Shown here: one piece after another, positions 56,109-64,000 of the stretch
Layout of the letters: each line of letters opens with the position of its first letter
Numbering within the stretch: position 1 is the stretch's first letter
Source: Verrucomicrobiota bacterium
GTDB lineage: Bacteria > Verrucomicrobiota > Verrucomicrobiia > Palsa-1439
Direction: 5' to 3'
Length of the DNA: 64,000 bases
NCBI GenBank assembly: GCA_016871575.1
Contig: VHCW01000008.1
Location: 1 to 64,000, forward strand
Made by a program: the position numbers and the translations under genes
The notes under the pieces: model-generated
What the model saw: the letters and a program-made list of their open reading frames with translations, nothing else
Database searches by the model: none
What the model was told of the DNA's origin: nothing

Positions 56109-56582
56109 ATGAAAATGGTCAGGCACATCACATGGCGAGGATGCCGGGGACAGTCCTTGACGGAATTCGCTCTGGTGGTTCCCCTTTTTTTCCTGTTGTT
56201 TTTCGGGATTGTGGATTGCGCGCGGCTGTTCAACACGCAACTCATGCTCCAATACGCCCTGCGGGAAGCAGGTTGCTTCGCCGTGACCGGCAACCATCTG
56301 CCCAACCCCTCGGATCCCAACCAGACCTTGTCGCGCGTGAATTCCATCATTGAAATCGCCAACCGGGCCGCCGGGCGGCAATTGAACGGAATCAACATTA
56401 CAAGCCACTTGGGCGGTTCCGGTCACGCCGGCGGACCAAGCGACACCATCACCATTTCTCTTGTCCATGACATGCCGCTTTTGACGCCGGTGGTCGGGCG
56501 ATTTTTCCCGAACGGCGTGTACCGGTGTTCCGTCAGCACCACGTTCCGCAACGAGCCATTCCCGCCGGACCAGACGCTATGA
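56109..56582 (+). CDS. TadE-like pseudopilin-related protein 1
   Basis: A 157-residue protein of the TadE/G-like type. ATG 56109 (MKMVRHITWRGCRGQS) is used. The characteristic start is RGQSLTEFALVVPLFFLLFF followed by GIVDCARLFNTQLML. A short extracytoplasmic domain follows with one cysteine pair (C-term YRCSVS). Members assist Flp pilus assembly, but no Flp pilin or TadA-C motor is in this window. It overlaps the next gene by 4 bp. Confidence 0.85.
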   Translation: MKMVRHITWRGCRGQSLTEFALVVPLFFLLFFGIVDCARLFNTQLMLQYALREAGCFAVTGNHLPNPSDPNQTLSRVNSIIEIANRAAGRQLNGINITSHLGGSGHAGGPSDTITISLVHDMPLLTPVVGRFFPNGVYRCSVSTTFRNEPFPPDQTL

Positions 56583-57112
56583 ACCGTTCCCCATCTACCA
56601 TCTACCACCTACTGCCTACTCGCTGGGCGAGCCGCTCCGGGCAGGCGTTGGTGGAGTTTACGTTGATGGCGGTCTTGTTGATGGTGCTGTTGTTTGCGAT
56701 CATTGATTTCGGGCGCGCGTTTCACCTGAAACAAATCCTGATCAACGTCAGCCGCGAAGGCGCCAACCTCACGTCGCGCGGCACCGATTCGACCAACGCG
56801 CTCAACGCCGTCGTGACTTCCGCGCAACCACTGGATATTAACTCTTCCGGGTACGTCATCCTGAGCACTGTCACGCGCGACGCCAATGGAGTGGCCCGCG
56901 TCACGGAGCAAGTCCGCCGCGGCGGCTTGACTTCCTCCAGTCGCATCGGCGCCGTGGGCGCGGTCGCGACCCTCCCCAACAACAACGTCCCTCCCAACAA
57001 CCAGCGTTTGTACGTGGCCGAGGTCTTCTATCAATTCCAAGGCGTCACGCCCTTGAGCGGTTTCCTGTCATTCACTTTACCGGCGAGGTTTTACGATGTG
57101 GCCTATTTCTAA
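56579..57112 (+). CDS. TadE-like pseudopilin-related protein 2
   Basis: A 177-residue TadE-like protein. ATG 56579 overlaps the previous stop (ATGA), and is favoured over ATG 56525. RSGQALVEFTLMAVLLMVLL and IIDFGRAFHLKQILINVSR are family blocks. It pairs with the preceding gene. The stop at 57112 is followed after 22 bp by the palindromic family A element. Confidence 0.85.
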   Translation: MNRSPSTIYHLLPTRWASRSGQALVEFTLMAVLLMVLLFAIIDFGRAFHLKQILINVSREGANLTSRGTDSTNALNAVVTSAQPLDINSSGYVILSTVTRDANGVARVTEQVRRGGLTSSSRIGAVGAVATLPNNNVPPNNQRLYVAEVFYQFQGVTPLSGFLSFTLPARFYDVAYF

Positions 57113-57134
57113 CACGACGCAGCCGCAACCAACT

Positions 57135-57198
57135 GGAGGGACGCGCTCCGTCGCGTCCGTGGGCTTGGGGTGGCGGCCACGACGGAGCGTGGCCCTCC
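57135..57198. repeat. Palindromic repeat family A-like, copy 3
   Basis: A 64-bp palindrome with 17 of 19 matching arm positions (GGAGGGACGCGCTCCGTCG at 57135-57153; complement at 57180-57198). Each half forms its own hairpin: GGACGCG-CTCCGT-CGCGTCC and GGCCACG-ACGGAG-CGTGGCC. The two loops CTCCGT and ACGGAG are fully complementary. Loop CTCCGT also occurs in the other two family A copies. Confidence 0.8.
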
Positions 57199-57215
57199 AT
57201 CTCGTCCGGCGACGC

Positions 57216-58466
57216 ATGACGCGCTTCTTCAGGGGCCGTGAGTCCGGGCAGGTAACACTCTGGTTCGCGCTGTCGGTGATTTTGATCGTGCTGTGCATGG
57301 CGCTGGTCGCCGATTTTGGGTTTGCTTACGTCACGCGCGCCCAGTTGTCGAAAGCCGTGGATGCCGCCACGCTGATGGGCGTGCGCGACCTTCACCAGGG
57401 CGAAACACTGGCGGCGCAAATCGCCCGCAACACGTTCTCCGCCAATTACCCGCAAACCGGGCGCGATGTGTCCACTCCCGTCCCCACGGTCGGCATCGCC
57501 ACGGATAATCTCGGACGAAGAACTTTTGCCGTTTCCGCCACAACCCGCATCAACACATTCTTTCTGCGCGTGATTCCGCAGTGGCAGACGTTGACGGTGG
57601 CTTCGGAAGCCGAGGCGGTGCGTTCCCGCGCGGTGGTCGCCTTGGTCTTGGACAAGTCCGGCTCGATGCAGTCCGGCAACAAATGGAGTGCGCTCGGACC
57701 GTCGGTGGATGTGTTTGTCAGCCTGTTTTCCGATCAGATGGACAAGATGTCGCTGACGCTCTATTCGCGCATTGGCAATACGCCGGTCACGATGCGGCAG
57801 CCGTTCAAGACGATCATCAGCAACAATGTGCCGCGTGCCTACAGTGCTTTTAGTGGTGCCACGTTTATGTCGGATGGATTGCGTCTGGGGCGAATCGAGA
57901 TCAATCGCGAGCCAGTGCTGCCGGGAGAGAACGTGATTCGCGCTGCCGTGTTTTTCACTGATGGCAAGGCGAATATCATTCAGGAAAGGCTTATGTGTGA
58001 GCGGACCGATAACCCCCGCACCAATACTTGGAACTTTGGTGGATATGATTCAGGGAATGGCTATGCCGTTTTCTACACAAACGGCACCGTCAGAGCATAC
58101 GGAAACAGTTCTTCGCCATACCGGCCTGGTGATTGCGATGATCCCGGCTTGCGGAGTTTCAACCGCATCTTCGGTGGAGTGCAAAACGATATCCGACAGC
58201 CTACGATCAGCGCAGAGGCAGAAGATCGCACCATGTATCTGGCCGACCAGATGCGGGCGGAAGGAACTATCATTTATGTGATTGGATTAGGCAGTGGCAA
58301 CCAAATCAACCGAACGTGGCTGCTTAATCTTGCCAACGACCCTCTATCCACCAGCTTTAATCCCAGTTTGCAACCCGGGAAAGCCGTCTTCCCTGCCACA
58401 GCCAACGAACTTCGCAACGCCTTTCAATTCATTGCCTCCGATATCGTGGGACGCCTGACGCGGTAG
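57216..58466 (+). CDS. TadG-like protein with von Willebrand factor A domain
   Basis: A 416-residue protein. It opens with a TadE/G-type helix (GRESGQVTLWFALSVILIVL) and has a VWA domain with the metal-ion site in VVALVLDKSGSMQ. ATG 57216 is chosen because an in-frame ATG at 57096 would place the palindromic repeat (57135-57198) inside the protein. Members mediate protein-protein contacts in envelope assemblies. It lies next to the two TadE-like genes and may belong with them. Confidence 0.83.
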   Translation: MTRFFRGRESGQVTLWFALSVILIVLCMALVADFGFAYVTRAQLSKAVDAATLMGVRDLHQGETLAAQIARNTFSANYPQTGRDVSTPVPTVGIATDNLGRRTFAVSATTRINTFFLRVIPQWQTLTVASEAEAVRSRAVVALVLDKSGSMQSGNKWSALGPSVDVFVSLFSDQMDKMSLTLYSRIGNTPVTMRQPFKTIISNNVPRAYSAFSGATFMSDGLRLGRIEINREPVLPGENVIRAAVFFTDGKANIIQERLMCERTDNPRTNTWNFGGYDSGNGYAVFYTNGTVRAYGNSSSPYRPGDCDDPGLRSFNRIFGGVQNDIRQPTISAEAEDRTMYLADQMRAEGTIIYVIGLGSGNQINRTWLLNLANDPLSTSFNPSLQPGKAVFPATANELRNAFQFIASDIVGRLTR

Positions 58467-58503
58467 CTGCTGTTCCGTCAAACTTGAACGTGAGGGTCTG
58501 TTT

Positions 58504-58612
58504 GTAGTAACGCACGCAGCCCCGTGTCGTTTCGGGGCGGAGTGCGGATCATTTGGACGAAACCACCTTCACAACGCCACTTCGCTTCGCTGCGTGGCTC
58601 ACTACGAACTAC
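58504..58612. repeat. Dispersed repeat family C, copy 2
   Basis: A 109-bp element nearly identical in plan and sequence to 3643-3752: same GTAGTAACGCACGCAG end, complement of 58590-58605 GTAGTGAGCCACGCAG, and central GGAGTGCGG block. It lies 38 bp after the TadG-like stop, again in a gene 3' region. Confidence 0.85.
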
Positions 58613-58692
58613 GCTTTGAATGTGGTTTGACGGAGCCCCCCACCGTCGTGCAAGACATTGCGCTGCGCCGGTGGTTGTGTTACGCATGACTC

Positions 58693-59883
58693 ATGCGTTG
58701 GTCGCTGAAAATCGGGCGCGTATCGGGCATCGGGTTATACCTGCACGTCACGCTGCTGTTATTGTTCGCGTTGATCGGGTACGCCGGGTTTGTCGAGATG
58801 GGGACGCGCGGCGCGGTCTGGGCGCTGGCGCTGGTTGCTTCCGTCCTTGCCTGCATCCTGCTTCACGAACTCGGTCACAGCCTCATTGCGCAACGGCTCG
58901 GCGTCCAGGTCCGCAGCATCACGCTGTTGCCCATCGGCGGCGTCGCCGCGCTCAAGGGCATCCCCGAAAAACCGTGGCACGAAATCGCCATCACGTTGTC
59001 CGGGCCGACCATCAATCTCGCCATCGCGGCTGTGTTGCTGCCGTTCACGGGCCAGATGCCGCGCCTGTTCGCCATCTCAATGCCGCACGACCTGTCGAGT
59101 TTCCTTGCCACGATGGTCAACGCGAACCTGACGCTCTTCGTGTTCAACTTCATCCCCGCGTTCCCGATGGACGGTGGGCGGCTGTTGCGCGCGGTGCTCG
59201 CGCTGGTGATGTCGTTCCCGCGCGCCACGGTCATTGCCGCGACGGTCGGTCAGGTGCTGGCCATCGGGTTCGTGCTGGTCGGGCTGAAGTTCTCGCTCTG
59301 GCTGGTCATTATCGGCGTCTTCATTTTCTTCGGCGCGGAGGGCGAGGAAAAAGTCGTCCGCACCCGCGGCCTGTTGCGCGACCTCGTTGTCGAGGAGGTG
59401 ATGGCGCGCGATTTCGTCGTGCTCGCCCCGACCGCCACCGTCATGCGCGGCCTCGAAATGGTCTATCACACCGGGCAGGACGATTTTCCGGTCATGGACG
59501 GCGACCGGCTGCTCGGCATCGTGACCCGGCAGGACATGCTCGACACCGCCAACCAACGCGGTCCCGACACGCCGGTCGTGGAGGCGATGGACAGCGAACT
59601 GCCGCCGTTGCCGCCGCACACGCGGTTGTCGGACGTGTACGAAACGATGATGACGGAAGGCTACCAGAGCCTGCCGGTGGTGCAGGATGACCGGCTCATC
59701 GGGCTGCTCAGCCACGACAACATCAGCCGTTATCTCTTGGTCCAGTCAGGCCTGAAGCCGGCGCGCCGCCGCGCAGCCGGTCGCACGCGTACGCCAGCGC
59801 CGCCTCCCGTGATTCGAGATGCTCCTCCAGTTGCAGTTCCTCGATCTCCCGCAACACCGCCCCCACCAGCGTCCCCGTCGTAA
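58693..59883 (+). CDS. Site-2 protease family (M50) protein with two CBS domains
   Basis: A 396-residue intramembrane metalloprotease. HELGH near residue 57 and FNFIPAFPMDGGRL hold the zinc ligands. Six helices are followed by two CBS domains from about 230 (FPVMDGDRLLGIVTRQDML and SLPVVQDDRLIGLLSHDNI). The last about 45 residues are proline/arginine-rich and run over the end of the minus-strand nucleotidyltransferase gene (59723-59883 overlap), suggesting a read-through tail. It may cleave membrane-bound regulators, and the CBS domains may sense nucleotides. Confidence 0.88.
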   Translation: MRWSLKIGRVSGIGLYLHVTLLLLFALIGYAGFVEMGTRGAVWALALVASVLACILLHELGHSLIAQRLGVQVRSITLLPIGGVAALKGIPEKPWHEIAITLSGPTINLAIAAVLLPFTGQMPRLFAISMPHDLSSFLATMVNANLTLFVFNFIPAFPMDGGRLLRAVLALVMSFPRATVIAATVGQVLAIGFVLVGLKFSLWLVIIGVFIFFGAEGEEKVVRTRGLLRDLVVEEVMARDFVVLAPTATVMRGLEMVYHTGQDDFPVMDGDRLLGIVTRQDMLDTANQRGPDTPVVEAMDSELPPLPPHTRLSDVYETMMTEGYQSLPVVQDDRLIGLLSHDNISRYLLVQSGLKPARRRAAGRTRTPAPPPVIRDAPPVAVPRSPATPPPPASPS

Positions 59884-61066
59884 ACCCGATCTCCAGCAAA
59901 TCGCGCCCGTTCACCAACGGTTTCGGTTTCACAACCTCCGGCGGCGTCTCCGCCGCTTTCTTCAGGAGAAAGTCCACGTTGTCGAGGCTGCCGTGGCTCG
60001 CAATGCAATCGAGCCGGTGCAGTTCCAGTTCGTCCGCAAACGTCGGCCGCGCCAAAATCCGTTTCAGCTTTGCCGTGCGCATCTCCTGCACGTGACGGAA
60101 CCGCATGTGCTCGGCCACGCACAAGACGATCCGCTCGATCTCCTCGTTGGAGAACCGCAACCGGCGCAGGATCGTTTCCGCCATTTCCGCGCCGAGTTTG
60201 TCGTGCTCGTTGAACCGGATCCGGTCCGACACGCTGAACGTCGGCGGCTTGCCCACGTCGTGCAGCAACACCGCAAACGCCAGCGTCAGGCTCGGCTCCG
60301 ACGGCATCCCGTCGAGCATCAGTTTCACGTGCTCGAACACGTCGCCTTCCGGGTGAAACTCCGCCGGTTGCTCGACGCCTTTCATCGCCGCGACTTCCGG
60401 CAGCACCTCGCGGAGCAGGCCGCTTTGCTCCAGCAACACCAAGCCGCGGCCCGGATGGGCGCGCGTGAAAATCTTCACCAATTCCTCGCGAATCCGCTCC
60501 GCGCTGACCACGCTGATTTGCGGCGCCATTTCGCGCACCGCCTCGAACGTCGCCGGCTCGATCTCGTAGCCGAGCGTGGTGGCAAACCGGAGGCAGCGCA
60601 GCATCCTCAGTTTGTCCTCGCCGAACCGGTGGCGTGGCTCGCCGATGGTTCGTATCAGTCGCCGTTCGATGTCGGCCTGTCCGCCGACCCAATCGAGCAG
60701 CTTGTCTTCCAACGGATCGTAAAACATCCCGTTGACGGTGAAATCGCGCCGTTGCGCGTCCTCCTGCGGCGTGCCGAAACGCACGCCGGAGGGGCGTCGC
60801 CCGTCAAGGTAGGTCTCGTCGTTGCGAAACGTCGCAACTTCGAACTGATGCCCGTCTTCGAGCACGAGCACGACGCCAAAGGCCGCGCCCACGGGAATCG
60901 TGCGGGCGAACAGGCTGCGAATTTGTTCCGGCGTGGCAGATGTGGCGATATCGAAGTCGTGGGCTTCGATGCCGCGCACCATGTCGCGCACGCAACCGCC
61001 CGCGAAGTAAGCAGTGTGTCCCGCTTCGCGCAGCCGGCGGACGATATTGACCGCGGTCTGTTTCAT
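59723..61066 (-). CDS. CCA tRNA nucleotidyltransferase / poly(A) polymerase family
   Basis: A 447-residue class II nucleotidyltransferase. GGCVRD (residues 23-28), the catalytic DFDIAT, and RRDFTVNGMFYDP are the N-terminal motifs; FGEDKLRMLRCLRFA, VSAERIREEL and the HD motif LLHDVGKP follow. The HD domain favours the type with extra 2',3'-phosphatase activity. CCA-adding versus poly(A) polymerase activity is not decided by these motifs. The 3' end overlaps the M50 gene by 161 bp on the other strand. Confidence 0.9.
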   Translation of the reverse strand: MKQTAVNIVRRLREAGHTAYFAGGCVRDMVRGIEAHDFDIATSATPEQIRSLFARTIPVGAAFGVVLVLEDGHQFEVATFRNDETYLDGRRPSGVRFGTPQEDAQRRDFTVNGMFYDPLEDKLLDWVGGQADIERRLIRTIGEPRHRFGEDKLRMLRCLRFATTLGYEIEPATFEAVREMAPQISVVSAERIREELVKIFTRAHPGRGLVLLEQSGLLREVLPEVAAMKGVEQPAEFHPEGDVFEHVKLMLDGMPSEPSLTLAFAVLLHDVGKPPTFSVSDRIRFNEHDKLGAEMAETILRRLRFSNEEIERIVLCVAEHMRFRHVQEMRTAKLKRILARPTFADELELHRLDCIASHGSLDNVDFLLKKAAETPPEVVKPKPLVNGRDLLEIGFTTGTLVGAVLREIEELQLEEHLESREAALAYACDRLRGGAPASGLTGPRDNG

Positions 61067-61133
61067 CGGCGGTCAACGTAGCGGAACGCTGCTGCAATAG
61101 CAACGCCACACGCTGCTGGGGATCCATCGTTCC

Positions 61134-61201
61134 GGCAAAGAGCCGCCGTGACGGCGGCTACTACACCAGTTGCTGGTGTAGTGGCGTCCGTCTCGGACGC
61201 C
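61134..61201 (-). repeat. Triple-hairpin repeat family B, copy 2
   Basis: On the minus strand GGCGTCCG-AGA-CGGACGCC, CTACACCAG-CAA-CTGGTGTAG and GCCGCCG-TCA-CGGCGGC, ending in TCTTTGCC. Positions on the plus strand are 61083-plus offsets 61134-61201. All stem bases shared with copy 1 (43595-43662) are retained, while every loop differs. Confidence 0.9.
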
Positions 61202-61218
61202 ATTCCGCGCTCAGCCCA

Positions 61219-61291
61219 CGGAGGGCGCTGCTCCGTCAGCGCCGCTGGGTTGTCGGTGTGAAACGGGCGACGACAGGGCGTCGCCCTTCGG
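61219..61291. repeat. Palindromic repeat family A, copy 2
   Basis: CGGAGGGCGCTGCTC (61219-61233) matches 16-29 of the window, with its complement-type arm ending at 61291. Internal hairpins are GCGCTG-CTCCGT-CAGCGC and GGGCGACG-ACAGGG-CGTCGCCC. It directly follows family B copy 2, making a 158-bp structured block between the nucleotidyltransferase and MsrB-MsrA genes. Confidence 0.8.
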
Positions 61292-61297
61292 ACGCTC

Positions 61298-62233
61298 TCA
61301 CTCGGACGATGGGGCGTGGCAGGTGGCGAGGCCGCGTTTTTCCAGGTAGCGCTGGTGATATTCCTCGGCGCGATAGAACGGCGCCGCCGGCGCAATCTCG
61401 GTGACAACCGGCTGCGAGTATTTGCCGGACTTGTCGAGCGTGGCCTTGGATGCCTCGGCGGCTTTTTTCTGGGCATTGTCGGCGTAGAAGATGACACTGC
61501 GATATTGCGTGCCGATGTCGGGTCCTTGCCGGTTGAGCTGGGTCGGGTTGTGATTCTGCCAGAAAACATCGAGCAACCGCTCGTACCTGACTTTCTTCGG
61601 GTCGTAAATGACGCGGACAACCTCGGCATGTCCCGTTTTGCCGGTGCAGACTTCCTGGTAGGTCGGGTTGGCGGTCTGACCGCCGGTGTAGCCGGACTCG
61701 GCGACGAGCACGCCGTTGATCTGGCGGAAGGTTTGTTCGATGCCCCAGAAACAACCGGCGCCGAAGATGGCGGTCTTGGTCGGCGTGAACTTCAACGCGA
61801 CGGAGTTCAGGCAGTAACGAAGACGGGCCGGCGGCGGGCCGTCTTCGAAGACGTGGCCCAGATGCGCGTCGCACCGGGCGCAGAGGATTTCCGTGCGTTC
61901 CATGCCGAGGGAGTCGTCGTGCTTGGTGGCGATGTAATCATTGTCAACGGGACGAAGGAAACTCGGCCAGCCGGTGCCGGAATCGTACTTGGCGTCGGAA
62001 CTGAACAGCGGCAGGGCGCAACAGATGCAGGAGTAGATGCCTTCCTGTTTGTGGTCGTGGAACGCGCCGCAGAACGCCGTCTCGGTCCCCTTGGCCCGGG
62101 TGATGGCGTATTGTTCGGGCGTCAGCAGCTTGCGCCACTCGTCGTCGGTCTTGATGACTTTTTTCATGGTATTGGCCGGGGCGGCTCCCATTGCGGAGAG
62201 GCTGAACATGAGGAGTATCGTGACAATTTTCAC
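61298..62233 (-). CDS. Exported MsrB-MsrA fusion (methionine sulfoxide reductase)
   Basis: A 311-residue fusion. GTG 62233 ([20 protein letters not shown]) gives a signal peptide; the frame runs to 62650 but over the next gene. MsrB comes first (catalytic C141 in [11 protein letters not shown]; zinc cysteines C69/C72 and C118/C121), then MsrA (C161 in GAGCFWG, and [12 protein letters not shown]). Together they repair both methionine sulfoxide diastereomers. The order MsrB-MsrA is less common than MsrA-MsrB. An electron donor such as DsbD would fit the envelope location. Confidence 0.92.
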   Translation of the reverse strand: MKIVTILLMFSLSAMGAAPANTMKKVIKTDDEWRKLLTPEQYAITRAKGTETAFCGAFHDHKQEGIYSCICCALPLFSSDAKYDSGTGWPSFLRPVDNDYIATKHDDSLGMERTEILCARCDAHLGHVFEDGPPPARLRYCLNSVALKFTPTKTAIFGAGCFWGIEQTFRQINGVLVAESGYTGGQTANPTYQEVCTGKTGHAEVVRVIYDPKKVRYERLLDVFWQNHNPTQLNRQGPDIGTQYRSVIFYADNAQKKAAEASKATLDKSGKYSQPVVTEIAPAAPFYRAEEYHQRYLEKRGLATCHAPSSE

Positions 62234-62268
62234 GCGGCCAAAATGCCACAACTGGCGCGCGGACGCAA

Positions 62269-63339
62269 TTATTCCTCGCGCGCGATCTGGTCGGGCGGCG
62301 GCAGTTCCTTGCGGTGCAGGATGTAGAACGGCGCGCCGGCGAGGCTCCAGAACAGGTTGGCAAAAAAACCGAGCAGCGACAACGCCAGCGCCTCCGCGCC
62401 GGGCACGCCGACGCGCCCGAACATGGTCACGTACATCCCCTCGCGCACGCCGAAACCGGAAATGCTGATCGGGATGGCGGAGATGCTGTTGACGATGGGC
62501 AGGTAGAGGAAATAATCCGTGACGCCGGCCGAGGTGACGCGAAGTCCCTGGCCGATGCAGACGATGGCCAGCATGGAGAACAGATGGACCGCCACCGTGA
62601 CGGCCGTGGTTTTGGCGAGCACGGCGGGGTGGGCGGCGTACACGCGGCAAGCCTCCACCATGCGTCGCATCGTTTCGTAGCGGGGCAGGCGTTGCAGCAA
62701 CCCCCGCGCGCCGGGCAGGTGATCGGCAAATCCCTTCCAGAAACTCAGCGCCGTGATCAGGACAACACCGGCCACAAACGCCAGCGTGAAGATGGTGAAC
62801 GTGCGCAGCCGCACATCGTCATAGACGCGCTCCCAGAACGTCAGCATCATCACCAGCGCGATGACAAACAGCACCAGCAGCCCGATGACCCGGTCCACGA
62901 TGACCGTCGCGACGGCCTCGGCCTTTTTGTGGCGCGTCTCGCGGGCGACGTACCAGGCTTTCATCACGTCGCCGCCGGTCGCGCCAAGCATGAACGAGTT
63001 GAAGAACAGGCCGATGAAATTGATGGCGAAAACCTTTCGCAGCGGGAGATGCAATCCTTGGACGCGCAGGATCCATTGCCAGCGCAGCGTGGCGGAGACC
63101 ACCACCACGCCGATGCACGCGATGGCGAGCACGAACCAGAACGGCTGCACTTGTTGGAAAACGTCCGCCAACACCAGCGGCCCGACGGTCCATATCTTCG
63201 CCATCCGTTCGCCCCACGGCAGGGCGTCGAGATCGCTGATGCGCTCGGCGGCTTCCTTGCGGAAAATGCCGGTGAACAGGTAGGCGAGAATGCCCACGCT
63301 GACAAGCACCCGGATGAGGTTGCCGAAACGCTTCTTCAT
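62269..63339 (-). CDS. Flippase-like / lysylphosphatidylglycerol-synthase TM-region protein
   Basis: A 356-residue polytopic protein of the UPF0104/LPG-synthase-TM type, with about eight helices. [40 protein letters not shown] and [18 protein letters not shown] are characteristic. The family acts in lipid flipping or anchoring in bacteria. It is 35 bp upstream of the MsrB-MsrA gene and its ATG overlaps the stop of the next gene (63336-63339). Confidence 0.85.
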   Translation of the reverse strand: MKKRFGNLIRVLVSVGILAYLFTGIFRKEAAERISDLDALPWGERMAKIWTVGPLVLADVFQQVQPFWFVLAIACIGVVVVSATLRWQWILRVQGLHLPLRKVFAINFIGLFFNSFMLGATGGDVMKAWYVARETRHKKAEAVATVIVDRVIGLLVLFVIALVMMLTFWERVYDDVRLRTFTIFTLAFVAGVVLITALSFWKGFADHLPGARGLLQRLPRYETMRRMVEACRVYAAHPAVLAKTTAVTVAVHLFSMLAIVCIGQGLRVTSAGVTDYFLYLPIVNSISAIPISISGFGVREGMYVTMFGRVGVPGAEALALSLLGFFANLFWSLAGAPFYILHRKELPPPDQIAREE

Positions 63340-64000
63340 GCCGGCGGCCTCCGCAACAGCGCGTGCACCCGCCGCGCGCCGTCAGCGATCATCTGGGGTT
63401 CCCATTGGCCGTGGATTTCCCATGACACAATCATTCCGTCATTCAGAAACGGTGTCAACCGCTCAAACCGGTATTCGCCCGCGCCCGCCGGCATGTGGTC
63501 CAGCAACGGCGGCGCGAAATCCTGCAAGTGCATCCCCGCCATCCGCCCGCGAAACCGCTCCAGCACGGCTTCCTGCTGCAGCAATCCCATGTTCTCCCTG
63601 ATCTGGCCGTGCGCGTTGTCGAACCAGTACGTGAGCGCGTCCTCGCCGTAGCAGCGGATCAGGCTGTCCGCCTCGTCCTCGCTCGGAATCTCGTGGACGC
63701 ACATCCGCGTCTCCATCCCAAGCTTCAACTTCAGCTCCTTCACGCGCGGCACCAGCCGGTCCAGCACGCGGCAGACCTGCGCAAAATGTTTTTTCCGTTT
63801 CCGCTCCCGCGCCAGCAGCGTCTTCTGGCGGAGCTGCTCGAACGCCGGCGTTCGTTCCTGTCCCTCGGCGTACATCGCCATCAACCGGCGCGGACGATTC
63901 GGCCAGTGCATCGGGATGTAGCCCAGGTGCAGCACCACGACCGTGGCGCCGACCGACGCCGCGAACTCCAGCGTGCGCAACGTGTGCCGCAACGCCTGGT
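63336..64000 (-). CDS. Sugar phosphate isomerase/epimerase-like TIM barrel, partial at 5' end
   Basis: The C-terminal about 221 residues of a TIM-barrel protein (xylose isomerase-like/AP endonuclease 2 superfamily). The frame is open to the window edge, so the N-terminus is missing. VVVLHLGYIP, GMETRMCVHEIPSE, LTYWFDNAHGQIR and HLQDFAPPLLDHMPAG mark metal-binding strands. A function in sugar isomerisation is probable but not specific. It overlaps the flippase-like gene by 4 bp and precedes it on the minus strand. Confidence 0.8.
   Translation of the reverse strand, partial: QALRHTLRTLEFAASVGATVVVLHLGYIPMHWPNRPRRLMAMYAEGQERTPAFEQLRQKTLLARERKRKKHFAQVCRVLDRLVPRVKELKLKLGMETRMCVHEIPSEDEADSLIRCYGEDALTYWFDNAHGQIRENMGLLQQEAVLERFRGRMAGMHLQDFAPPLLDHMPAGAGEYRFERLTPFLNDGMIVSWEIHGQWEPQMIADGARRVHALLRRPPA

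Noticed and set aside
62234-62650. Extension of the MsrB-MsrA gene upstream
   Set aside because: It overlaps the flippase-like gene in another frame; GTG 62233 gives a proper signal peptide.

Overview
The window is a 64 kb chromosomal fragment of a GC-rich (roughly 60%) Gram-negative bacterium. The gene content points to the PVC superphylum, most likely Verrucomicrobiota of a Pedosphaera/Limisphaerales type. The reasons are six secreted Cys-type sulfatases, Tat-exported Gfo/Idh/MocA and DUF362 proteins, a DUF1080 protein, an ISAs1-type transposase fused to a DUF4338 domain, type IV pilus and TadE-like genes, and many intergenic palindromic repeats. This placement is inference; no rRNA gene is present.

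Layout. 1-15.6 kb is mostly a minus-strand catabolic region: a lone sulfatase, a frameshifted DUF4338-ISAs1 insertion sequence, a tightly packed operon of a nucleoside hydrolase and four sulfatases, a coupled DUF1080 and Gfo/Idh/MocA pair, and a sulfatase with C-terminal HEAT-like repeats. 15.8-22.5 kb holds an initiator tRNA gene and a minus-strand sulfur run: cysK, a possible 22-codon ORF, a DUF2934 gene, two Cys/Met-metabolism PLP enzymes and a sulfonate/nitrate-type ABC transporter. 22.6-28.2 kb has an M14-like peptidase and an RND efflux operon led by two small membrane proteins (DUF6132, DUF2892). 28.2-34.7 kb has a FIST protein, a single-domain response regulator, a Tat-exported DUF362 protein overlapping a squalene-cyclase-like repeat protein, and two coupled paralogous polytopic membrane proteins. 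34.9-37.8 kb is an operon of nrdR, an unknown ATP-cone-like protein, a HIT protein and an RluA-RlmI fusion. 37.7-46.7 kb is mixed: an exported unknown, a class V aminotransferase, DsbD, a second Gfo/Idh/MocA protein, an FG-GAP-type protein and a TPR membrane protein.

46.9-58.5 kb is a surface-appendage region. A pilin gene with a well-matched sigma-54 promoter is followed by a strong terminator and then pilM-N-O-P-Q. A divergent minor-pilin operon (PilV/PilW/PilX-like) has a large last protein with calcium-loop-like repeats. Next come a small zinc-ribbon membrane protein and a TadE-TadE-TadG set. 58.7-64 kb carries a site-2 protease with CBS domains, a CCA-adding-type nucleotidyltransferase, an exported MsrB-MsrA fusion, a flippase-like membrane protein and a truncated TIM-barrel sugar isomerase/epimerase.

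How it fits together. The sulfatases could release sulfate and desulfated sugars, while the cysK/PLP/ABC run looks like assimilation of organic sulfur into cysteine and methionine; the MsrB-MsrA fusion and DsbD serve thiol and methionine redox in the envelope. No sulfatase-maturing enzyme is encoded here.

The least explained signal is a set of dispersed intergenic elements built from stacked hairpins. There are three families, with two, three and two copies in this window; stems are conserved between copies while loops vary, and in one family paired hairpin loops are complementary to each other. A further pair of 38-nt palindromes brackets about 290 bp of apparently non-coding DNA.
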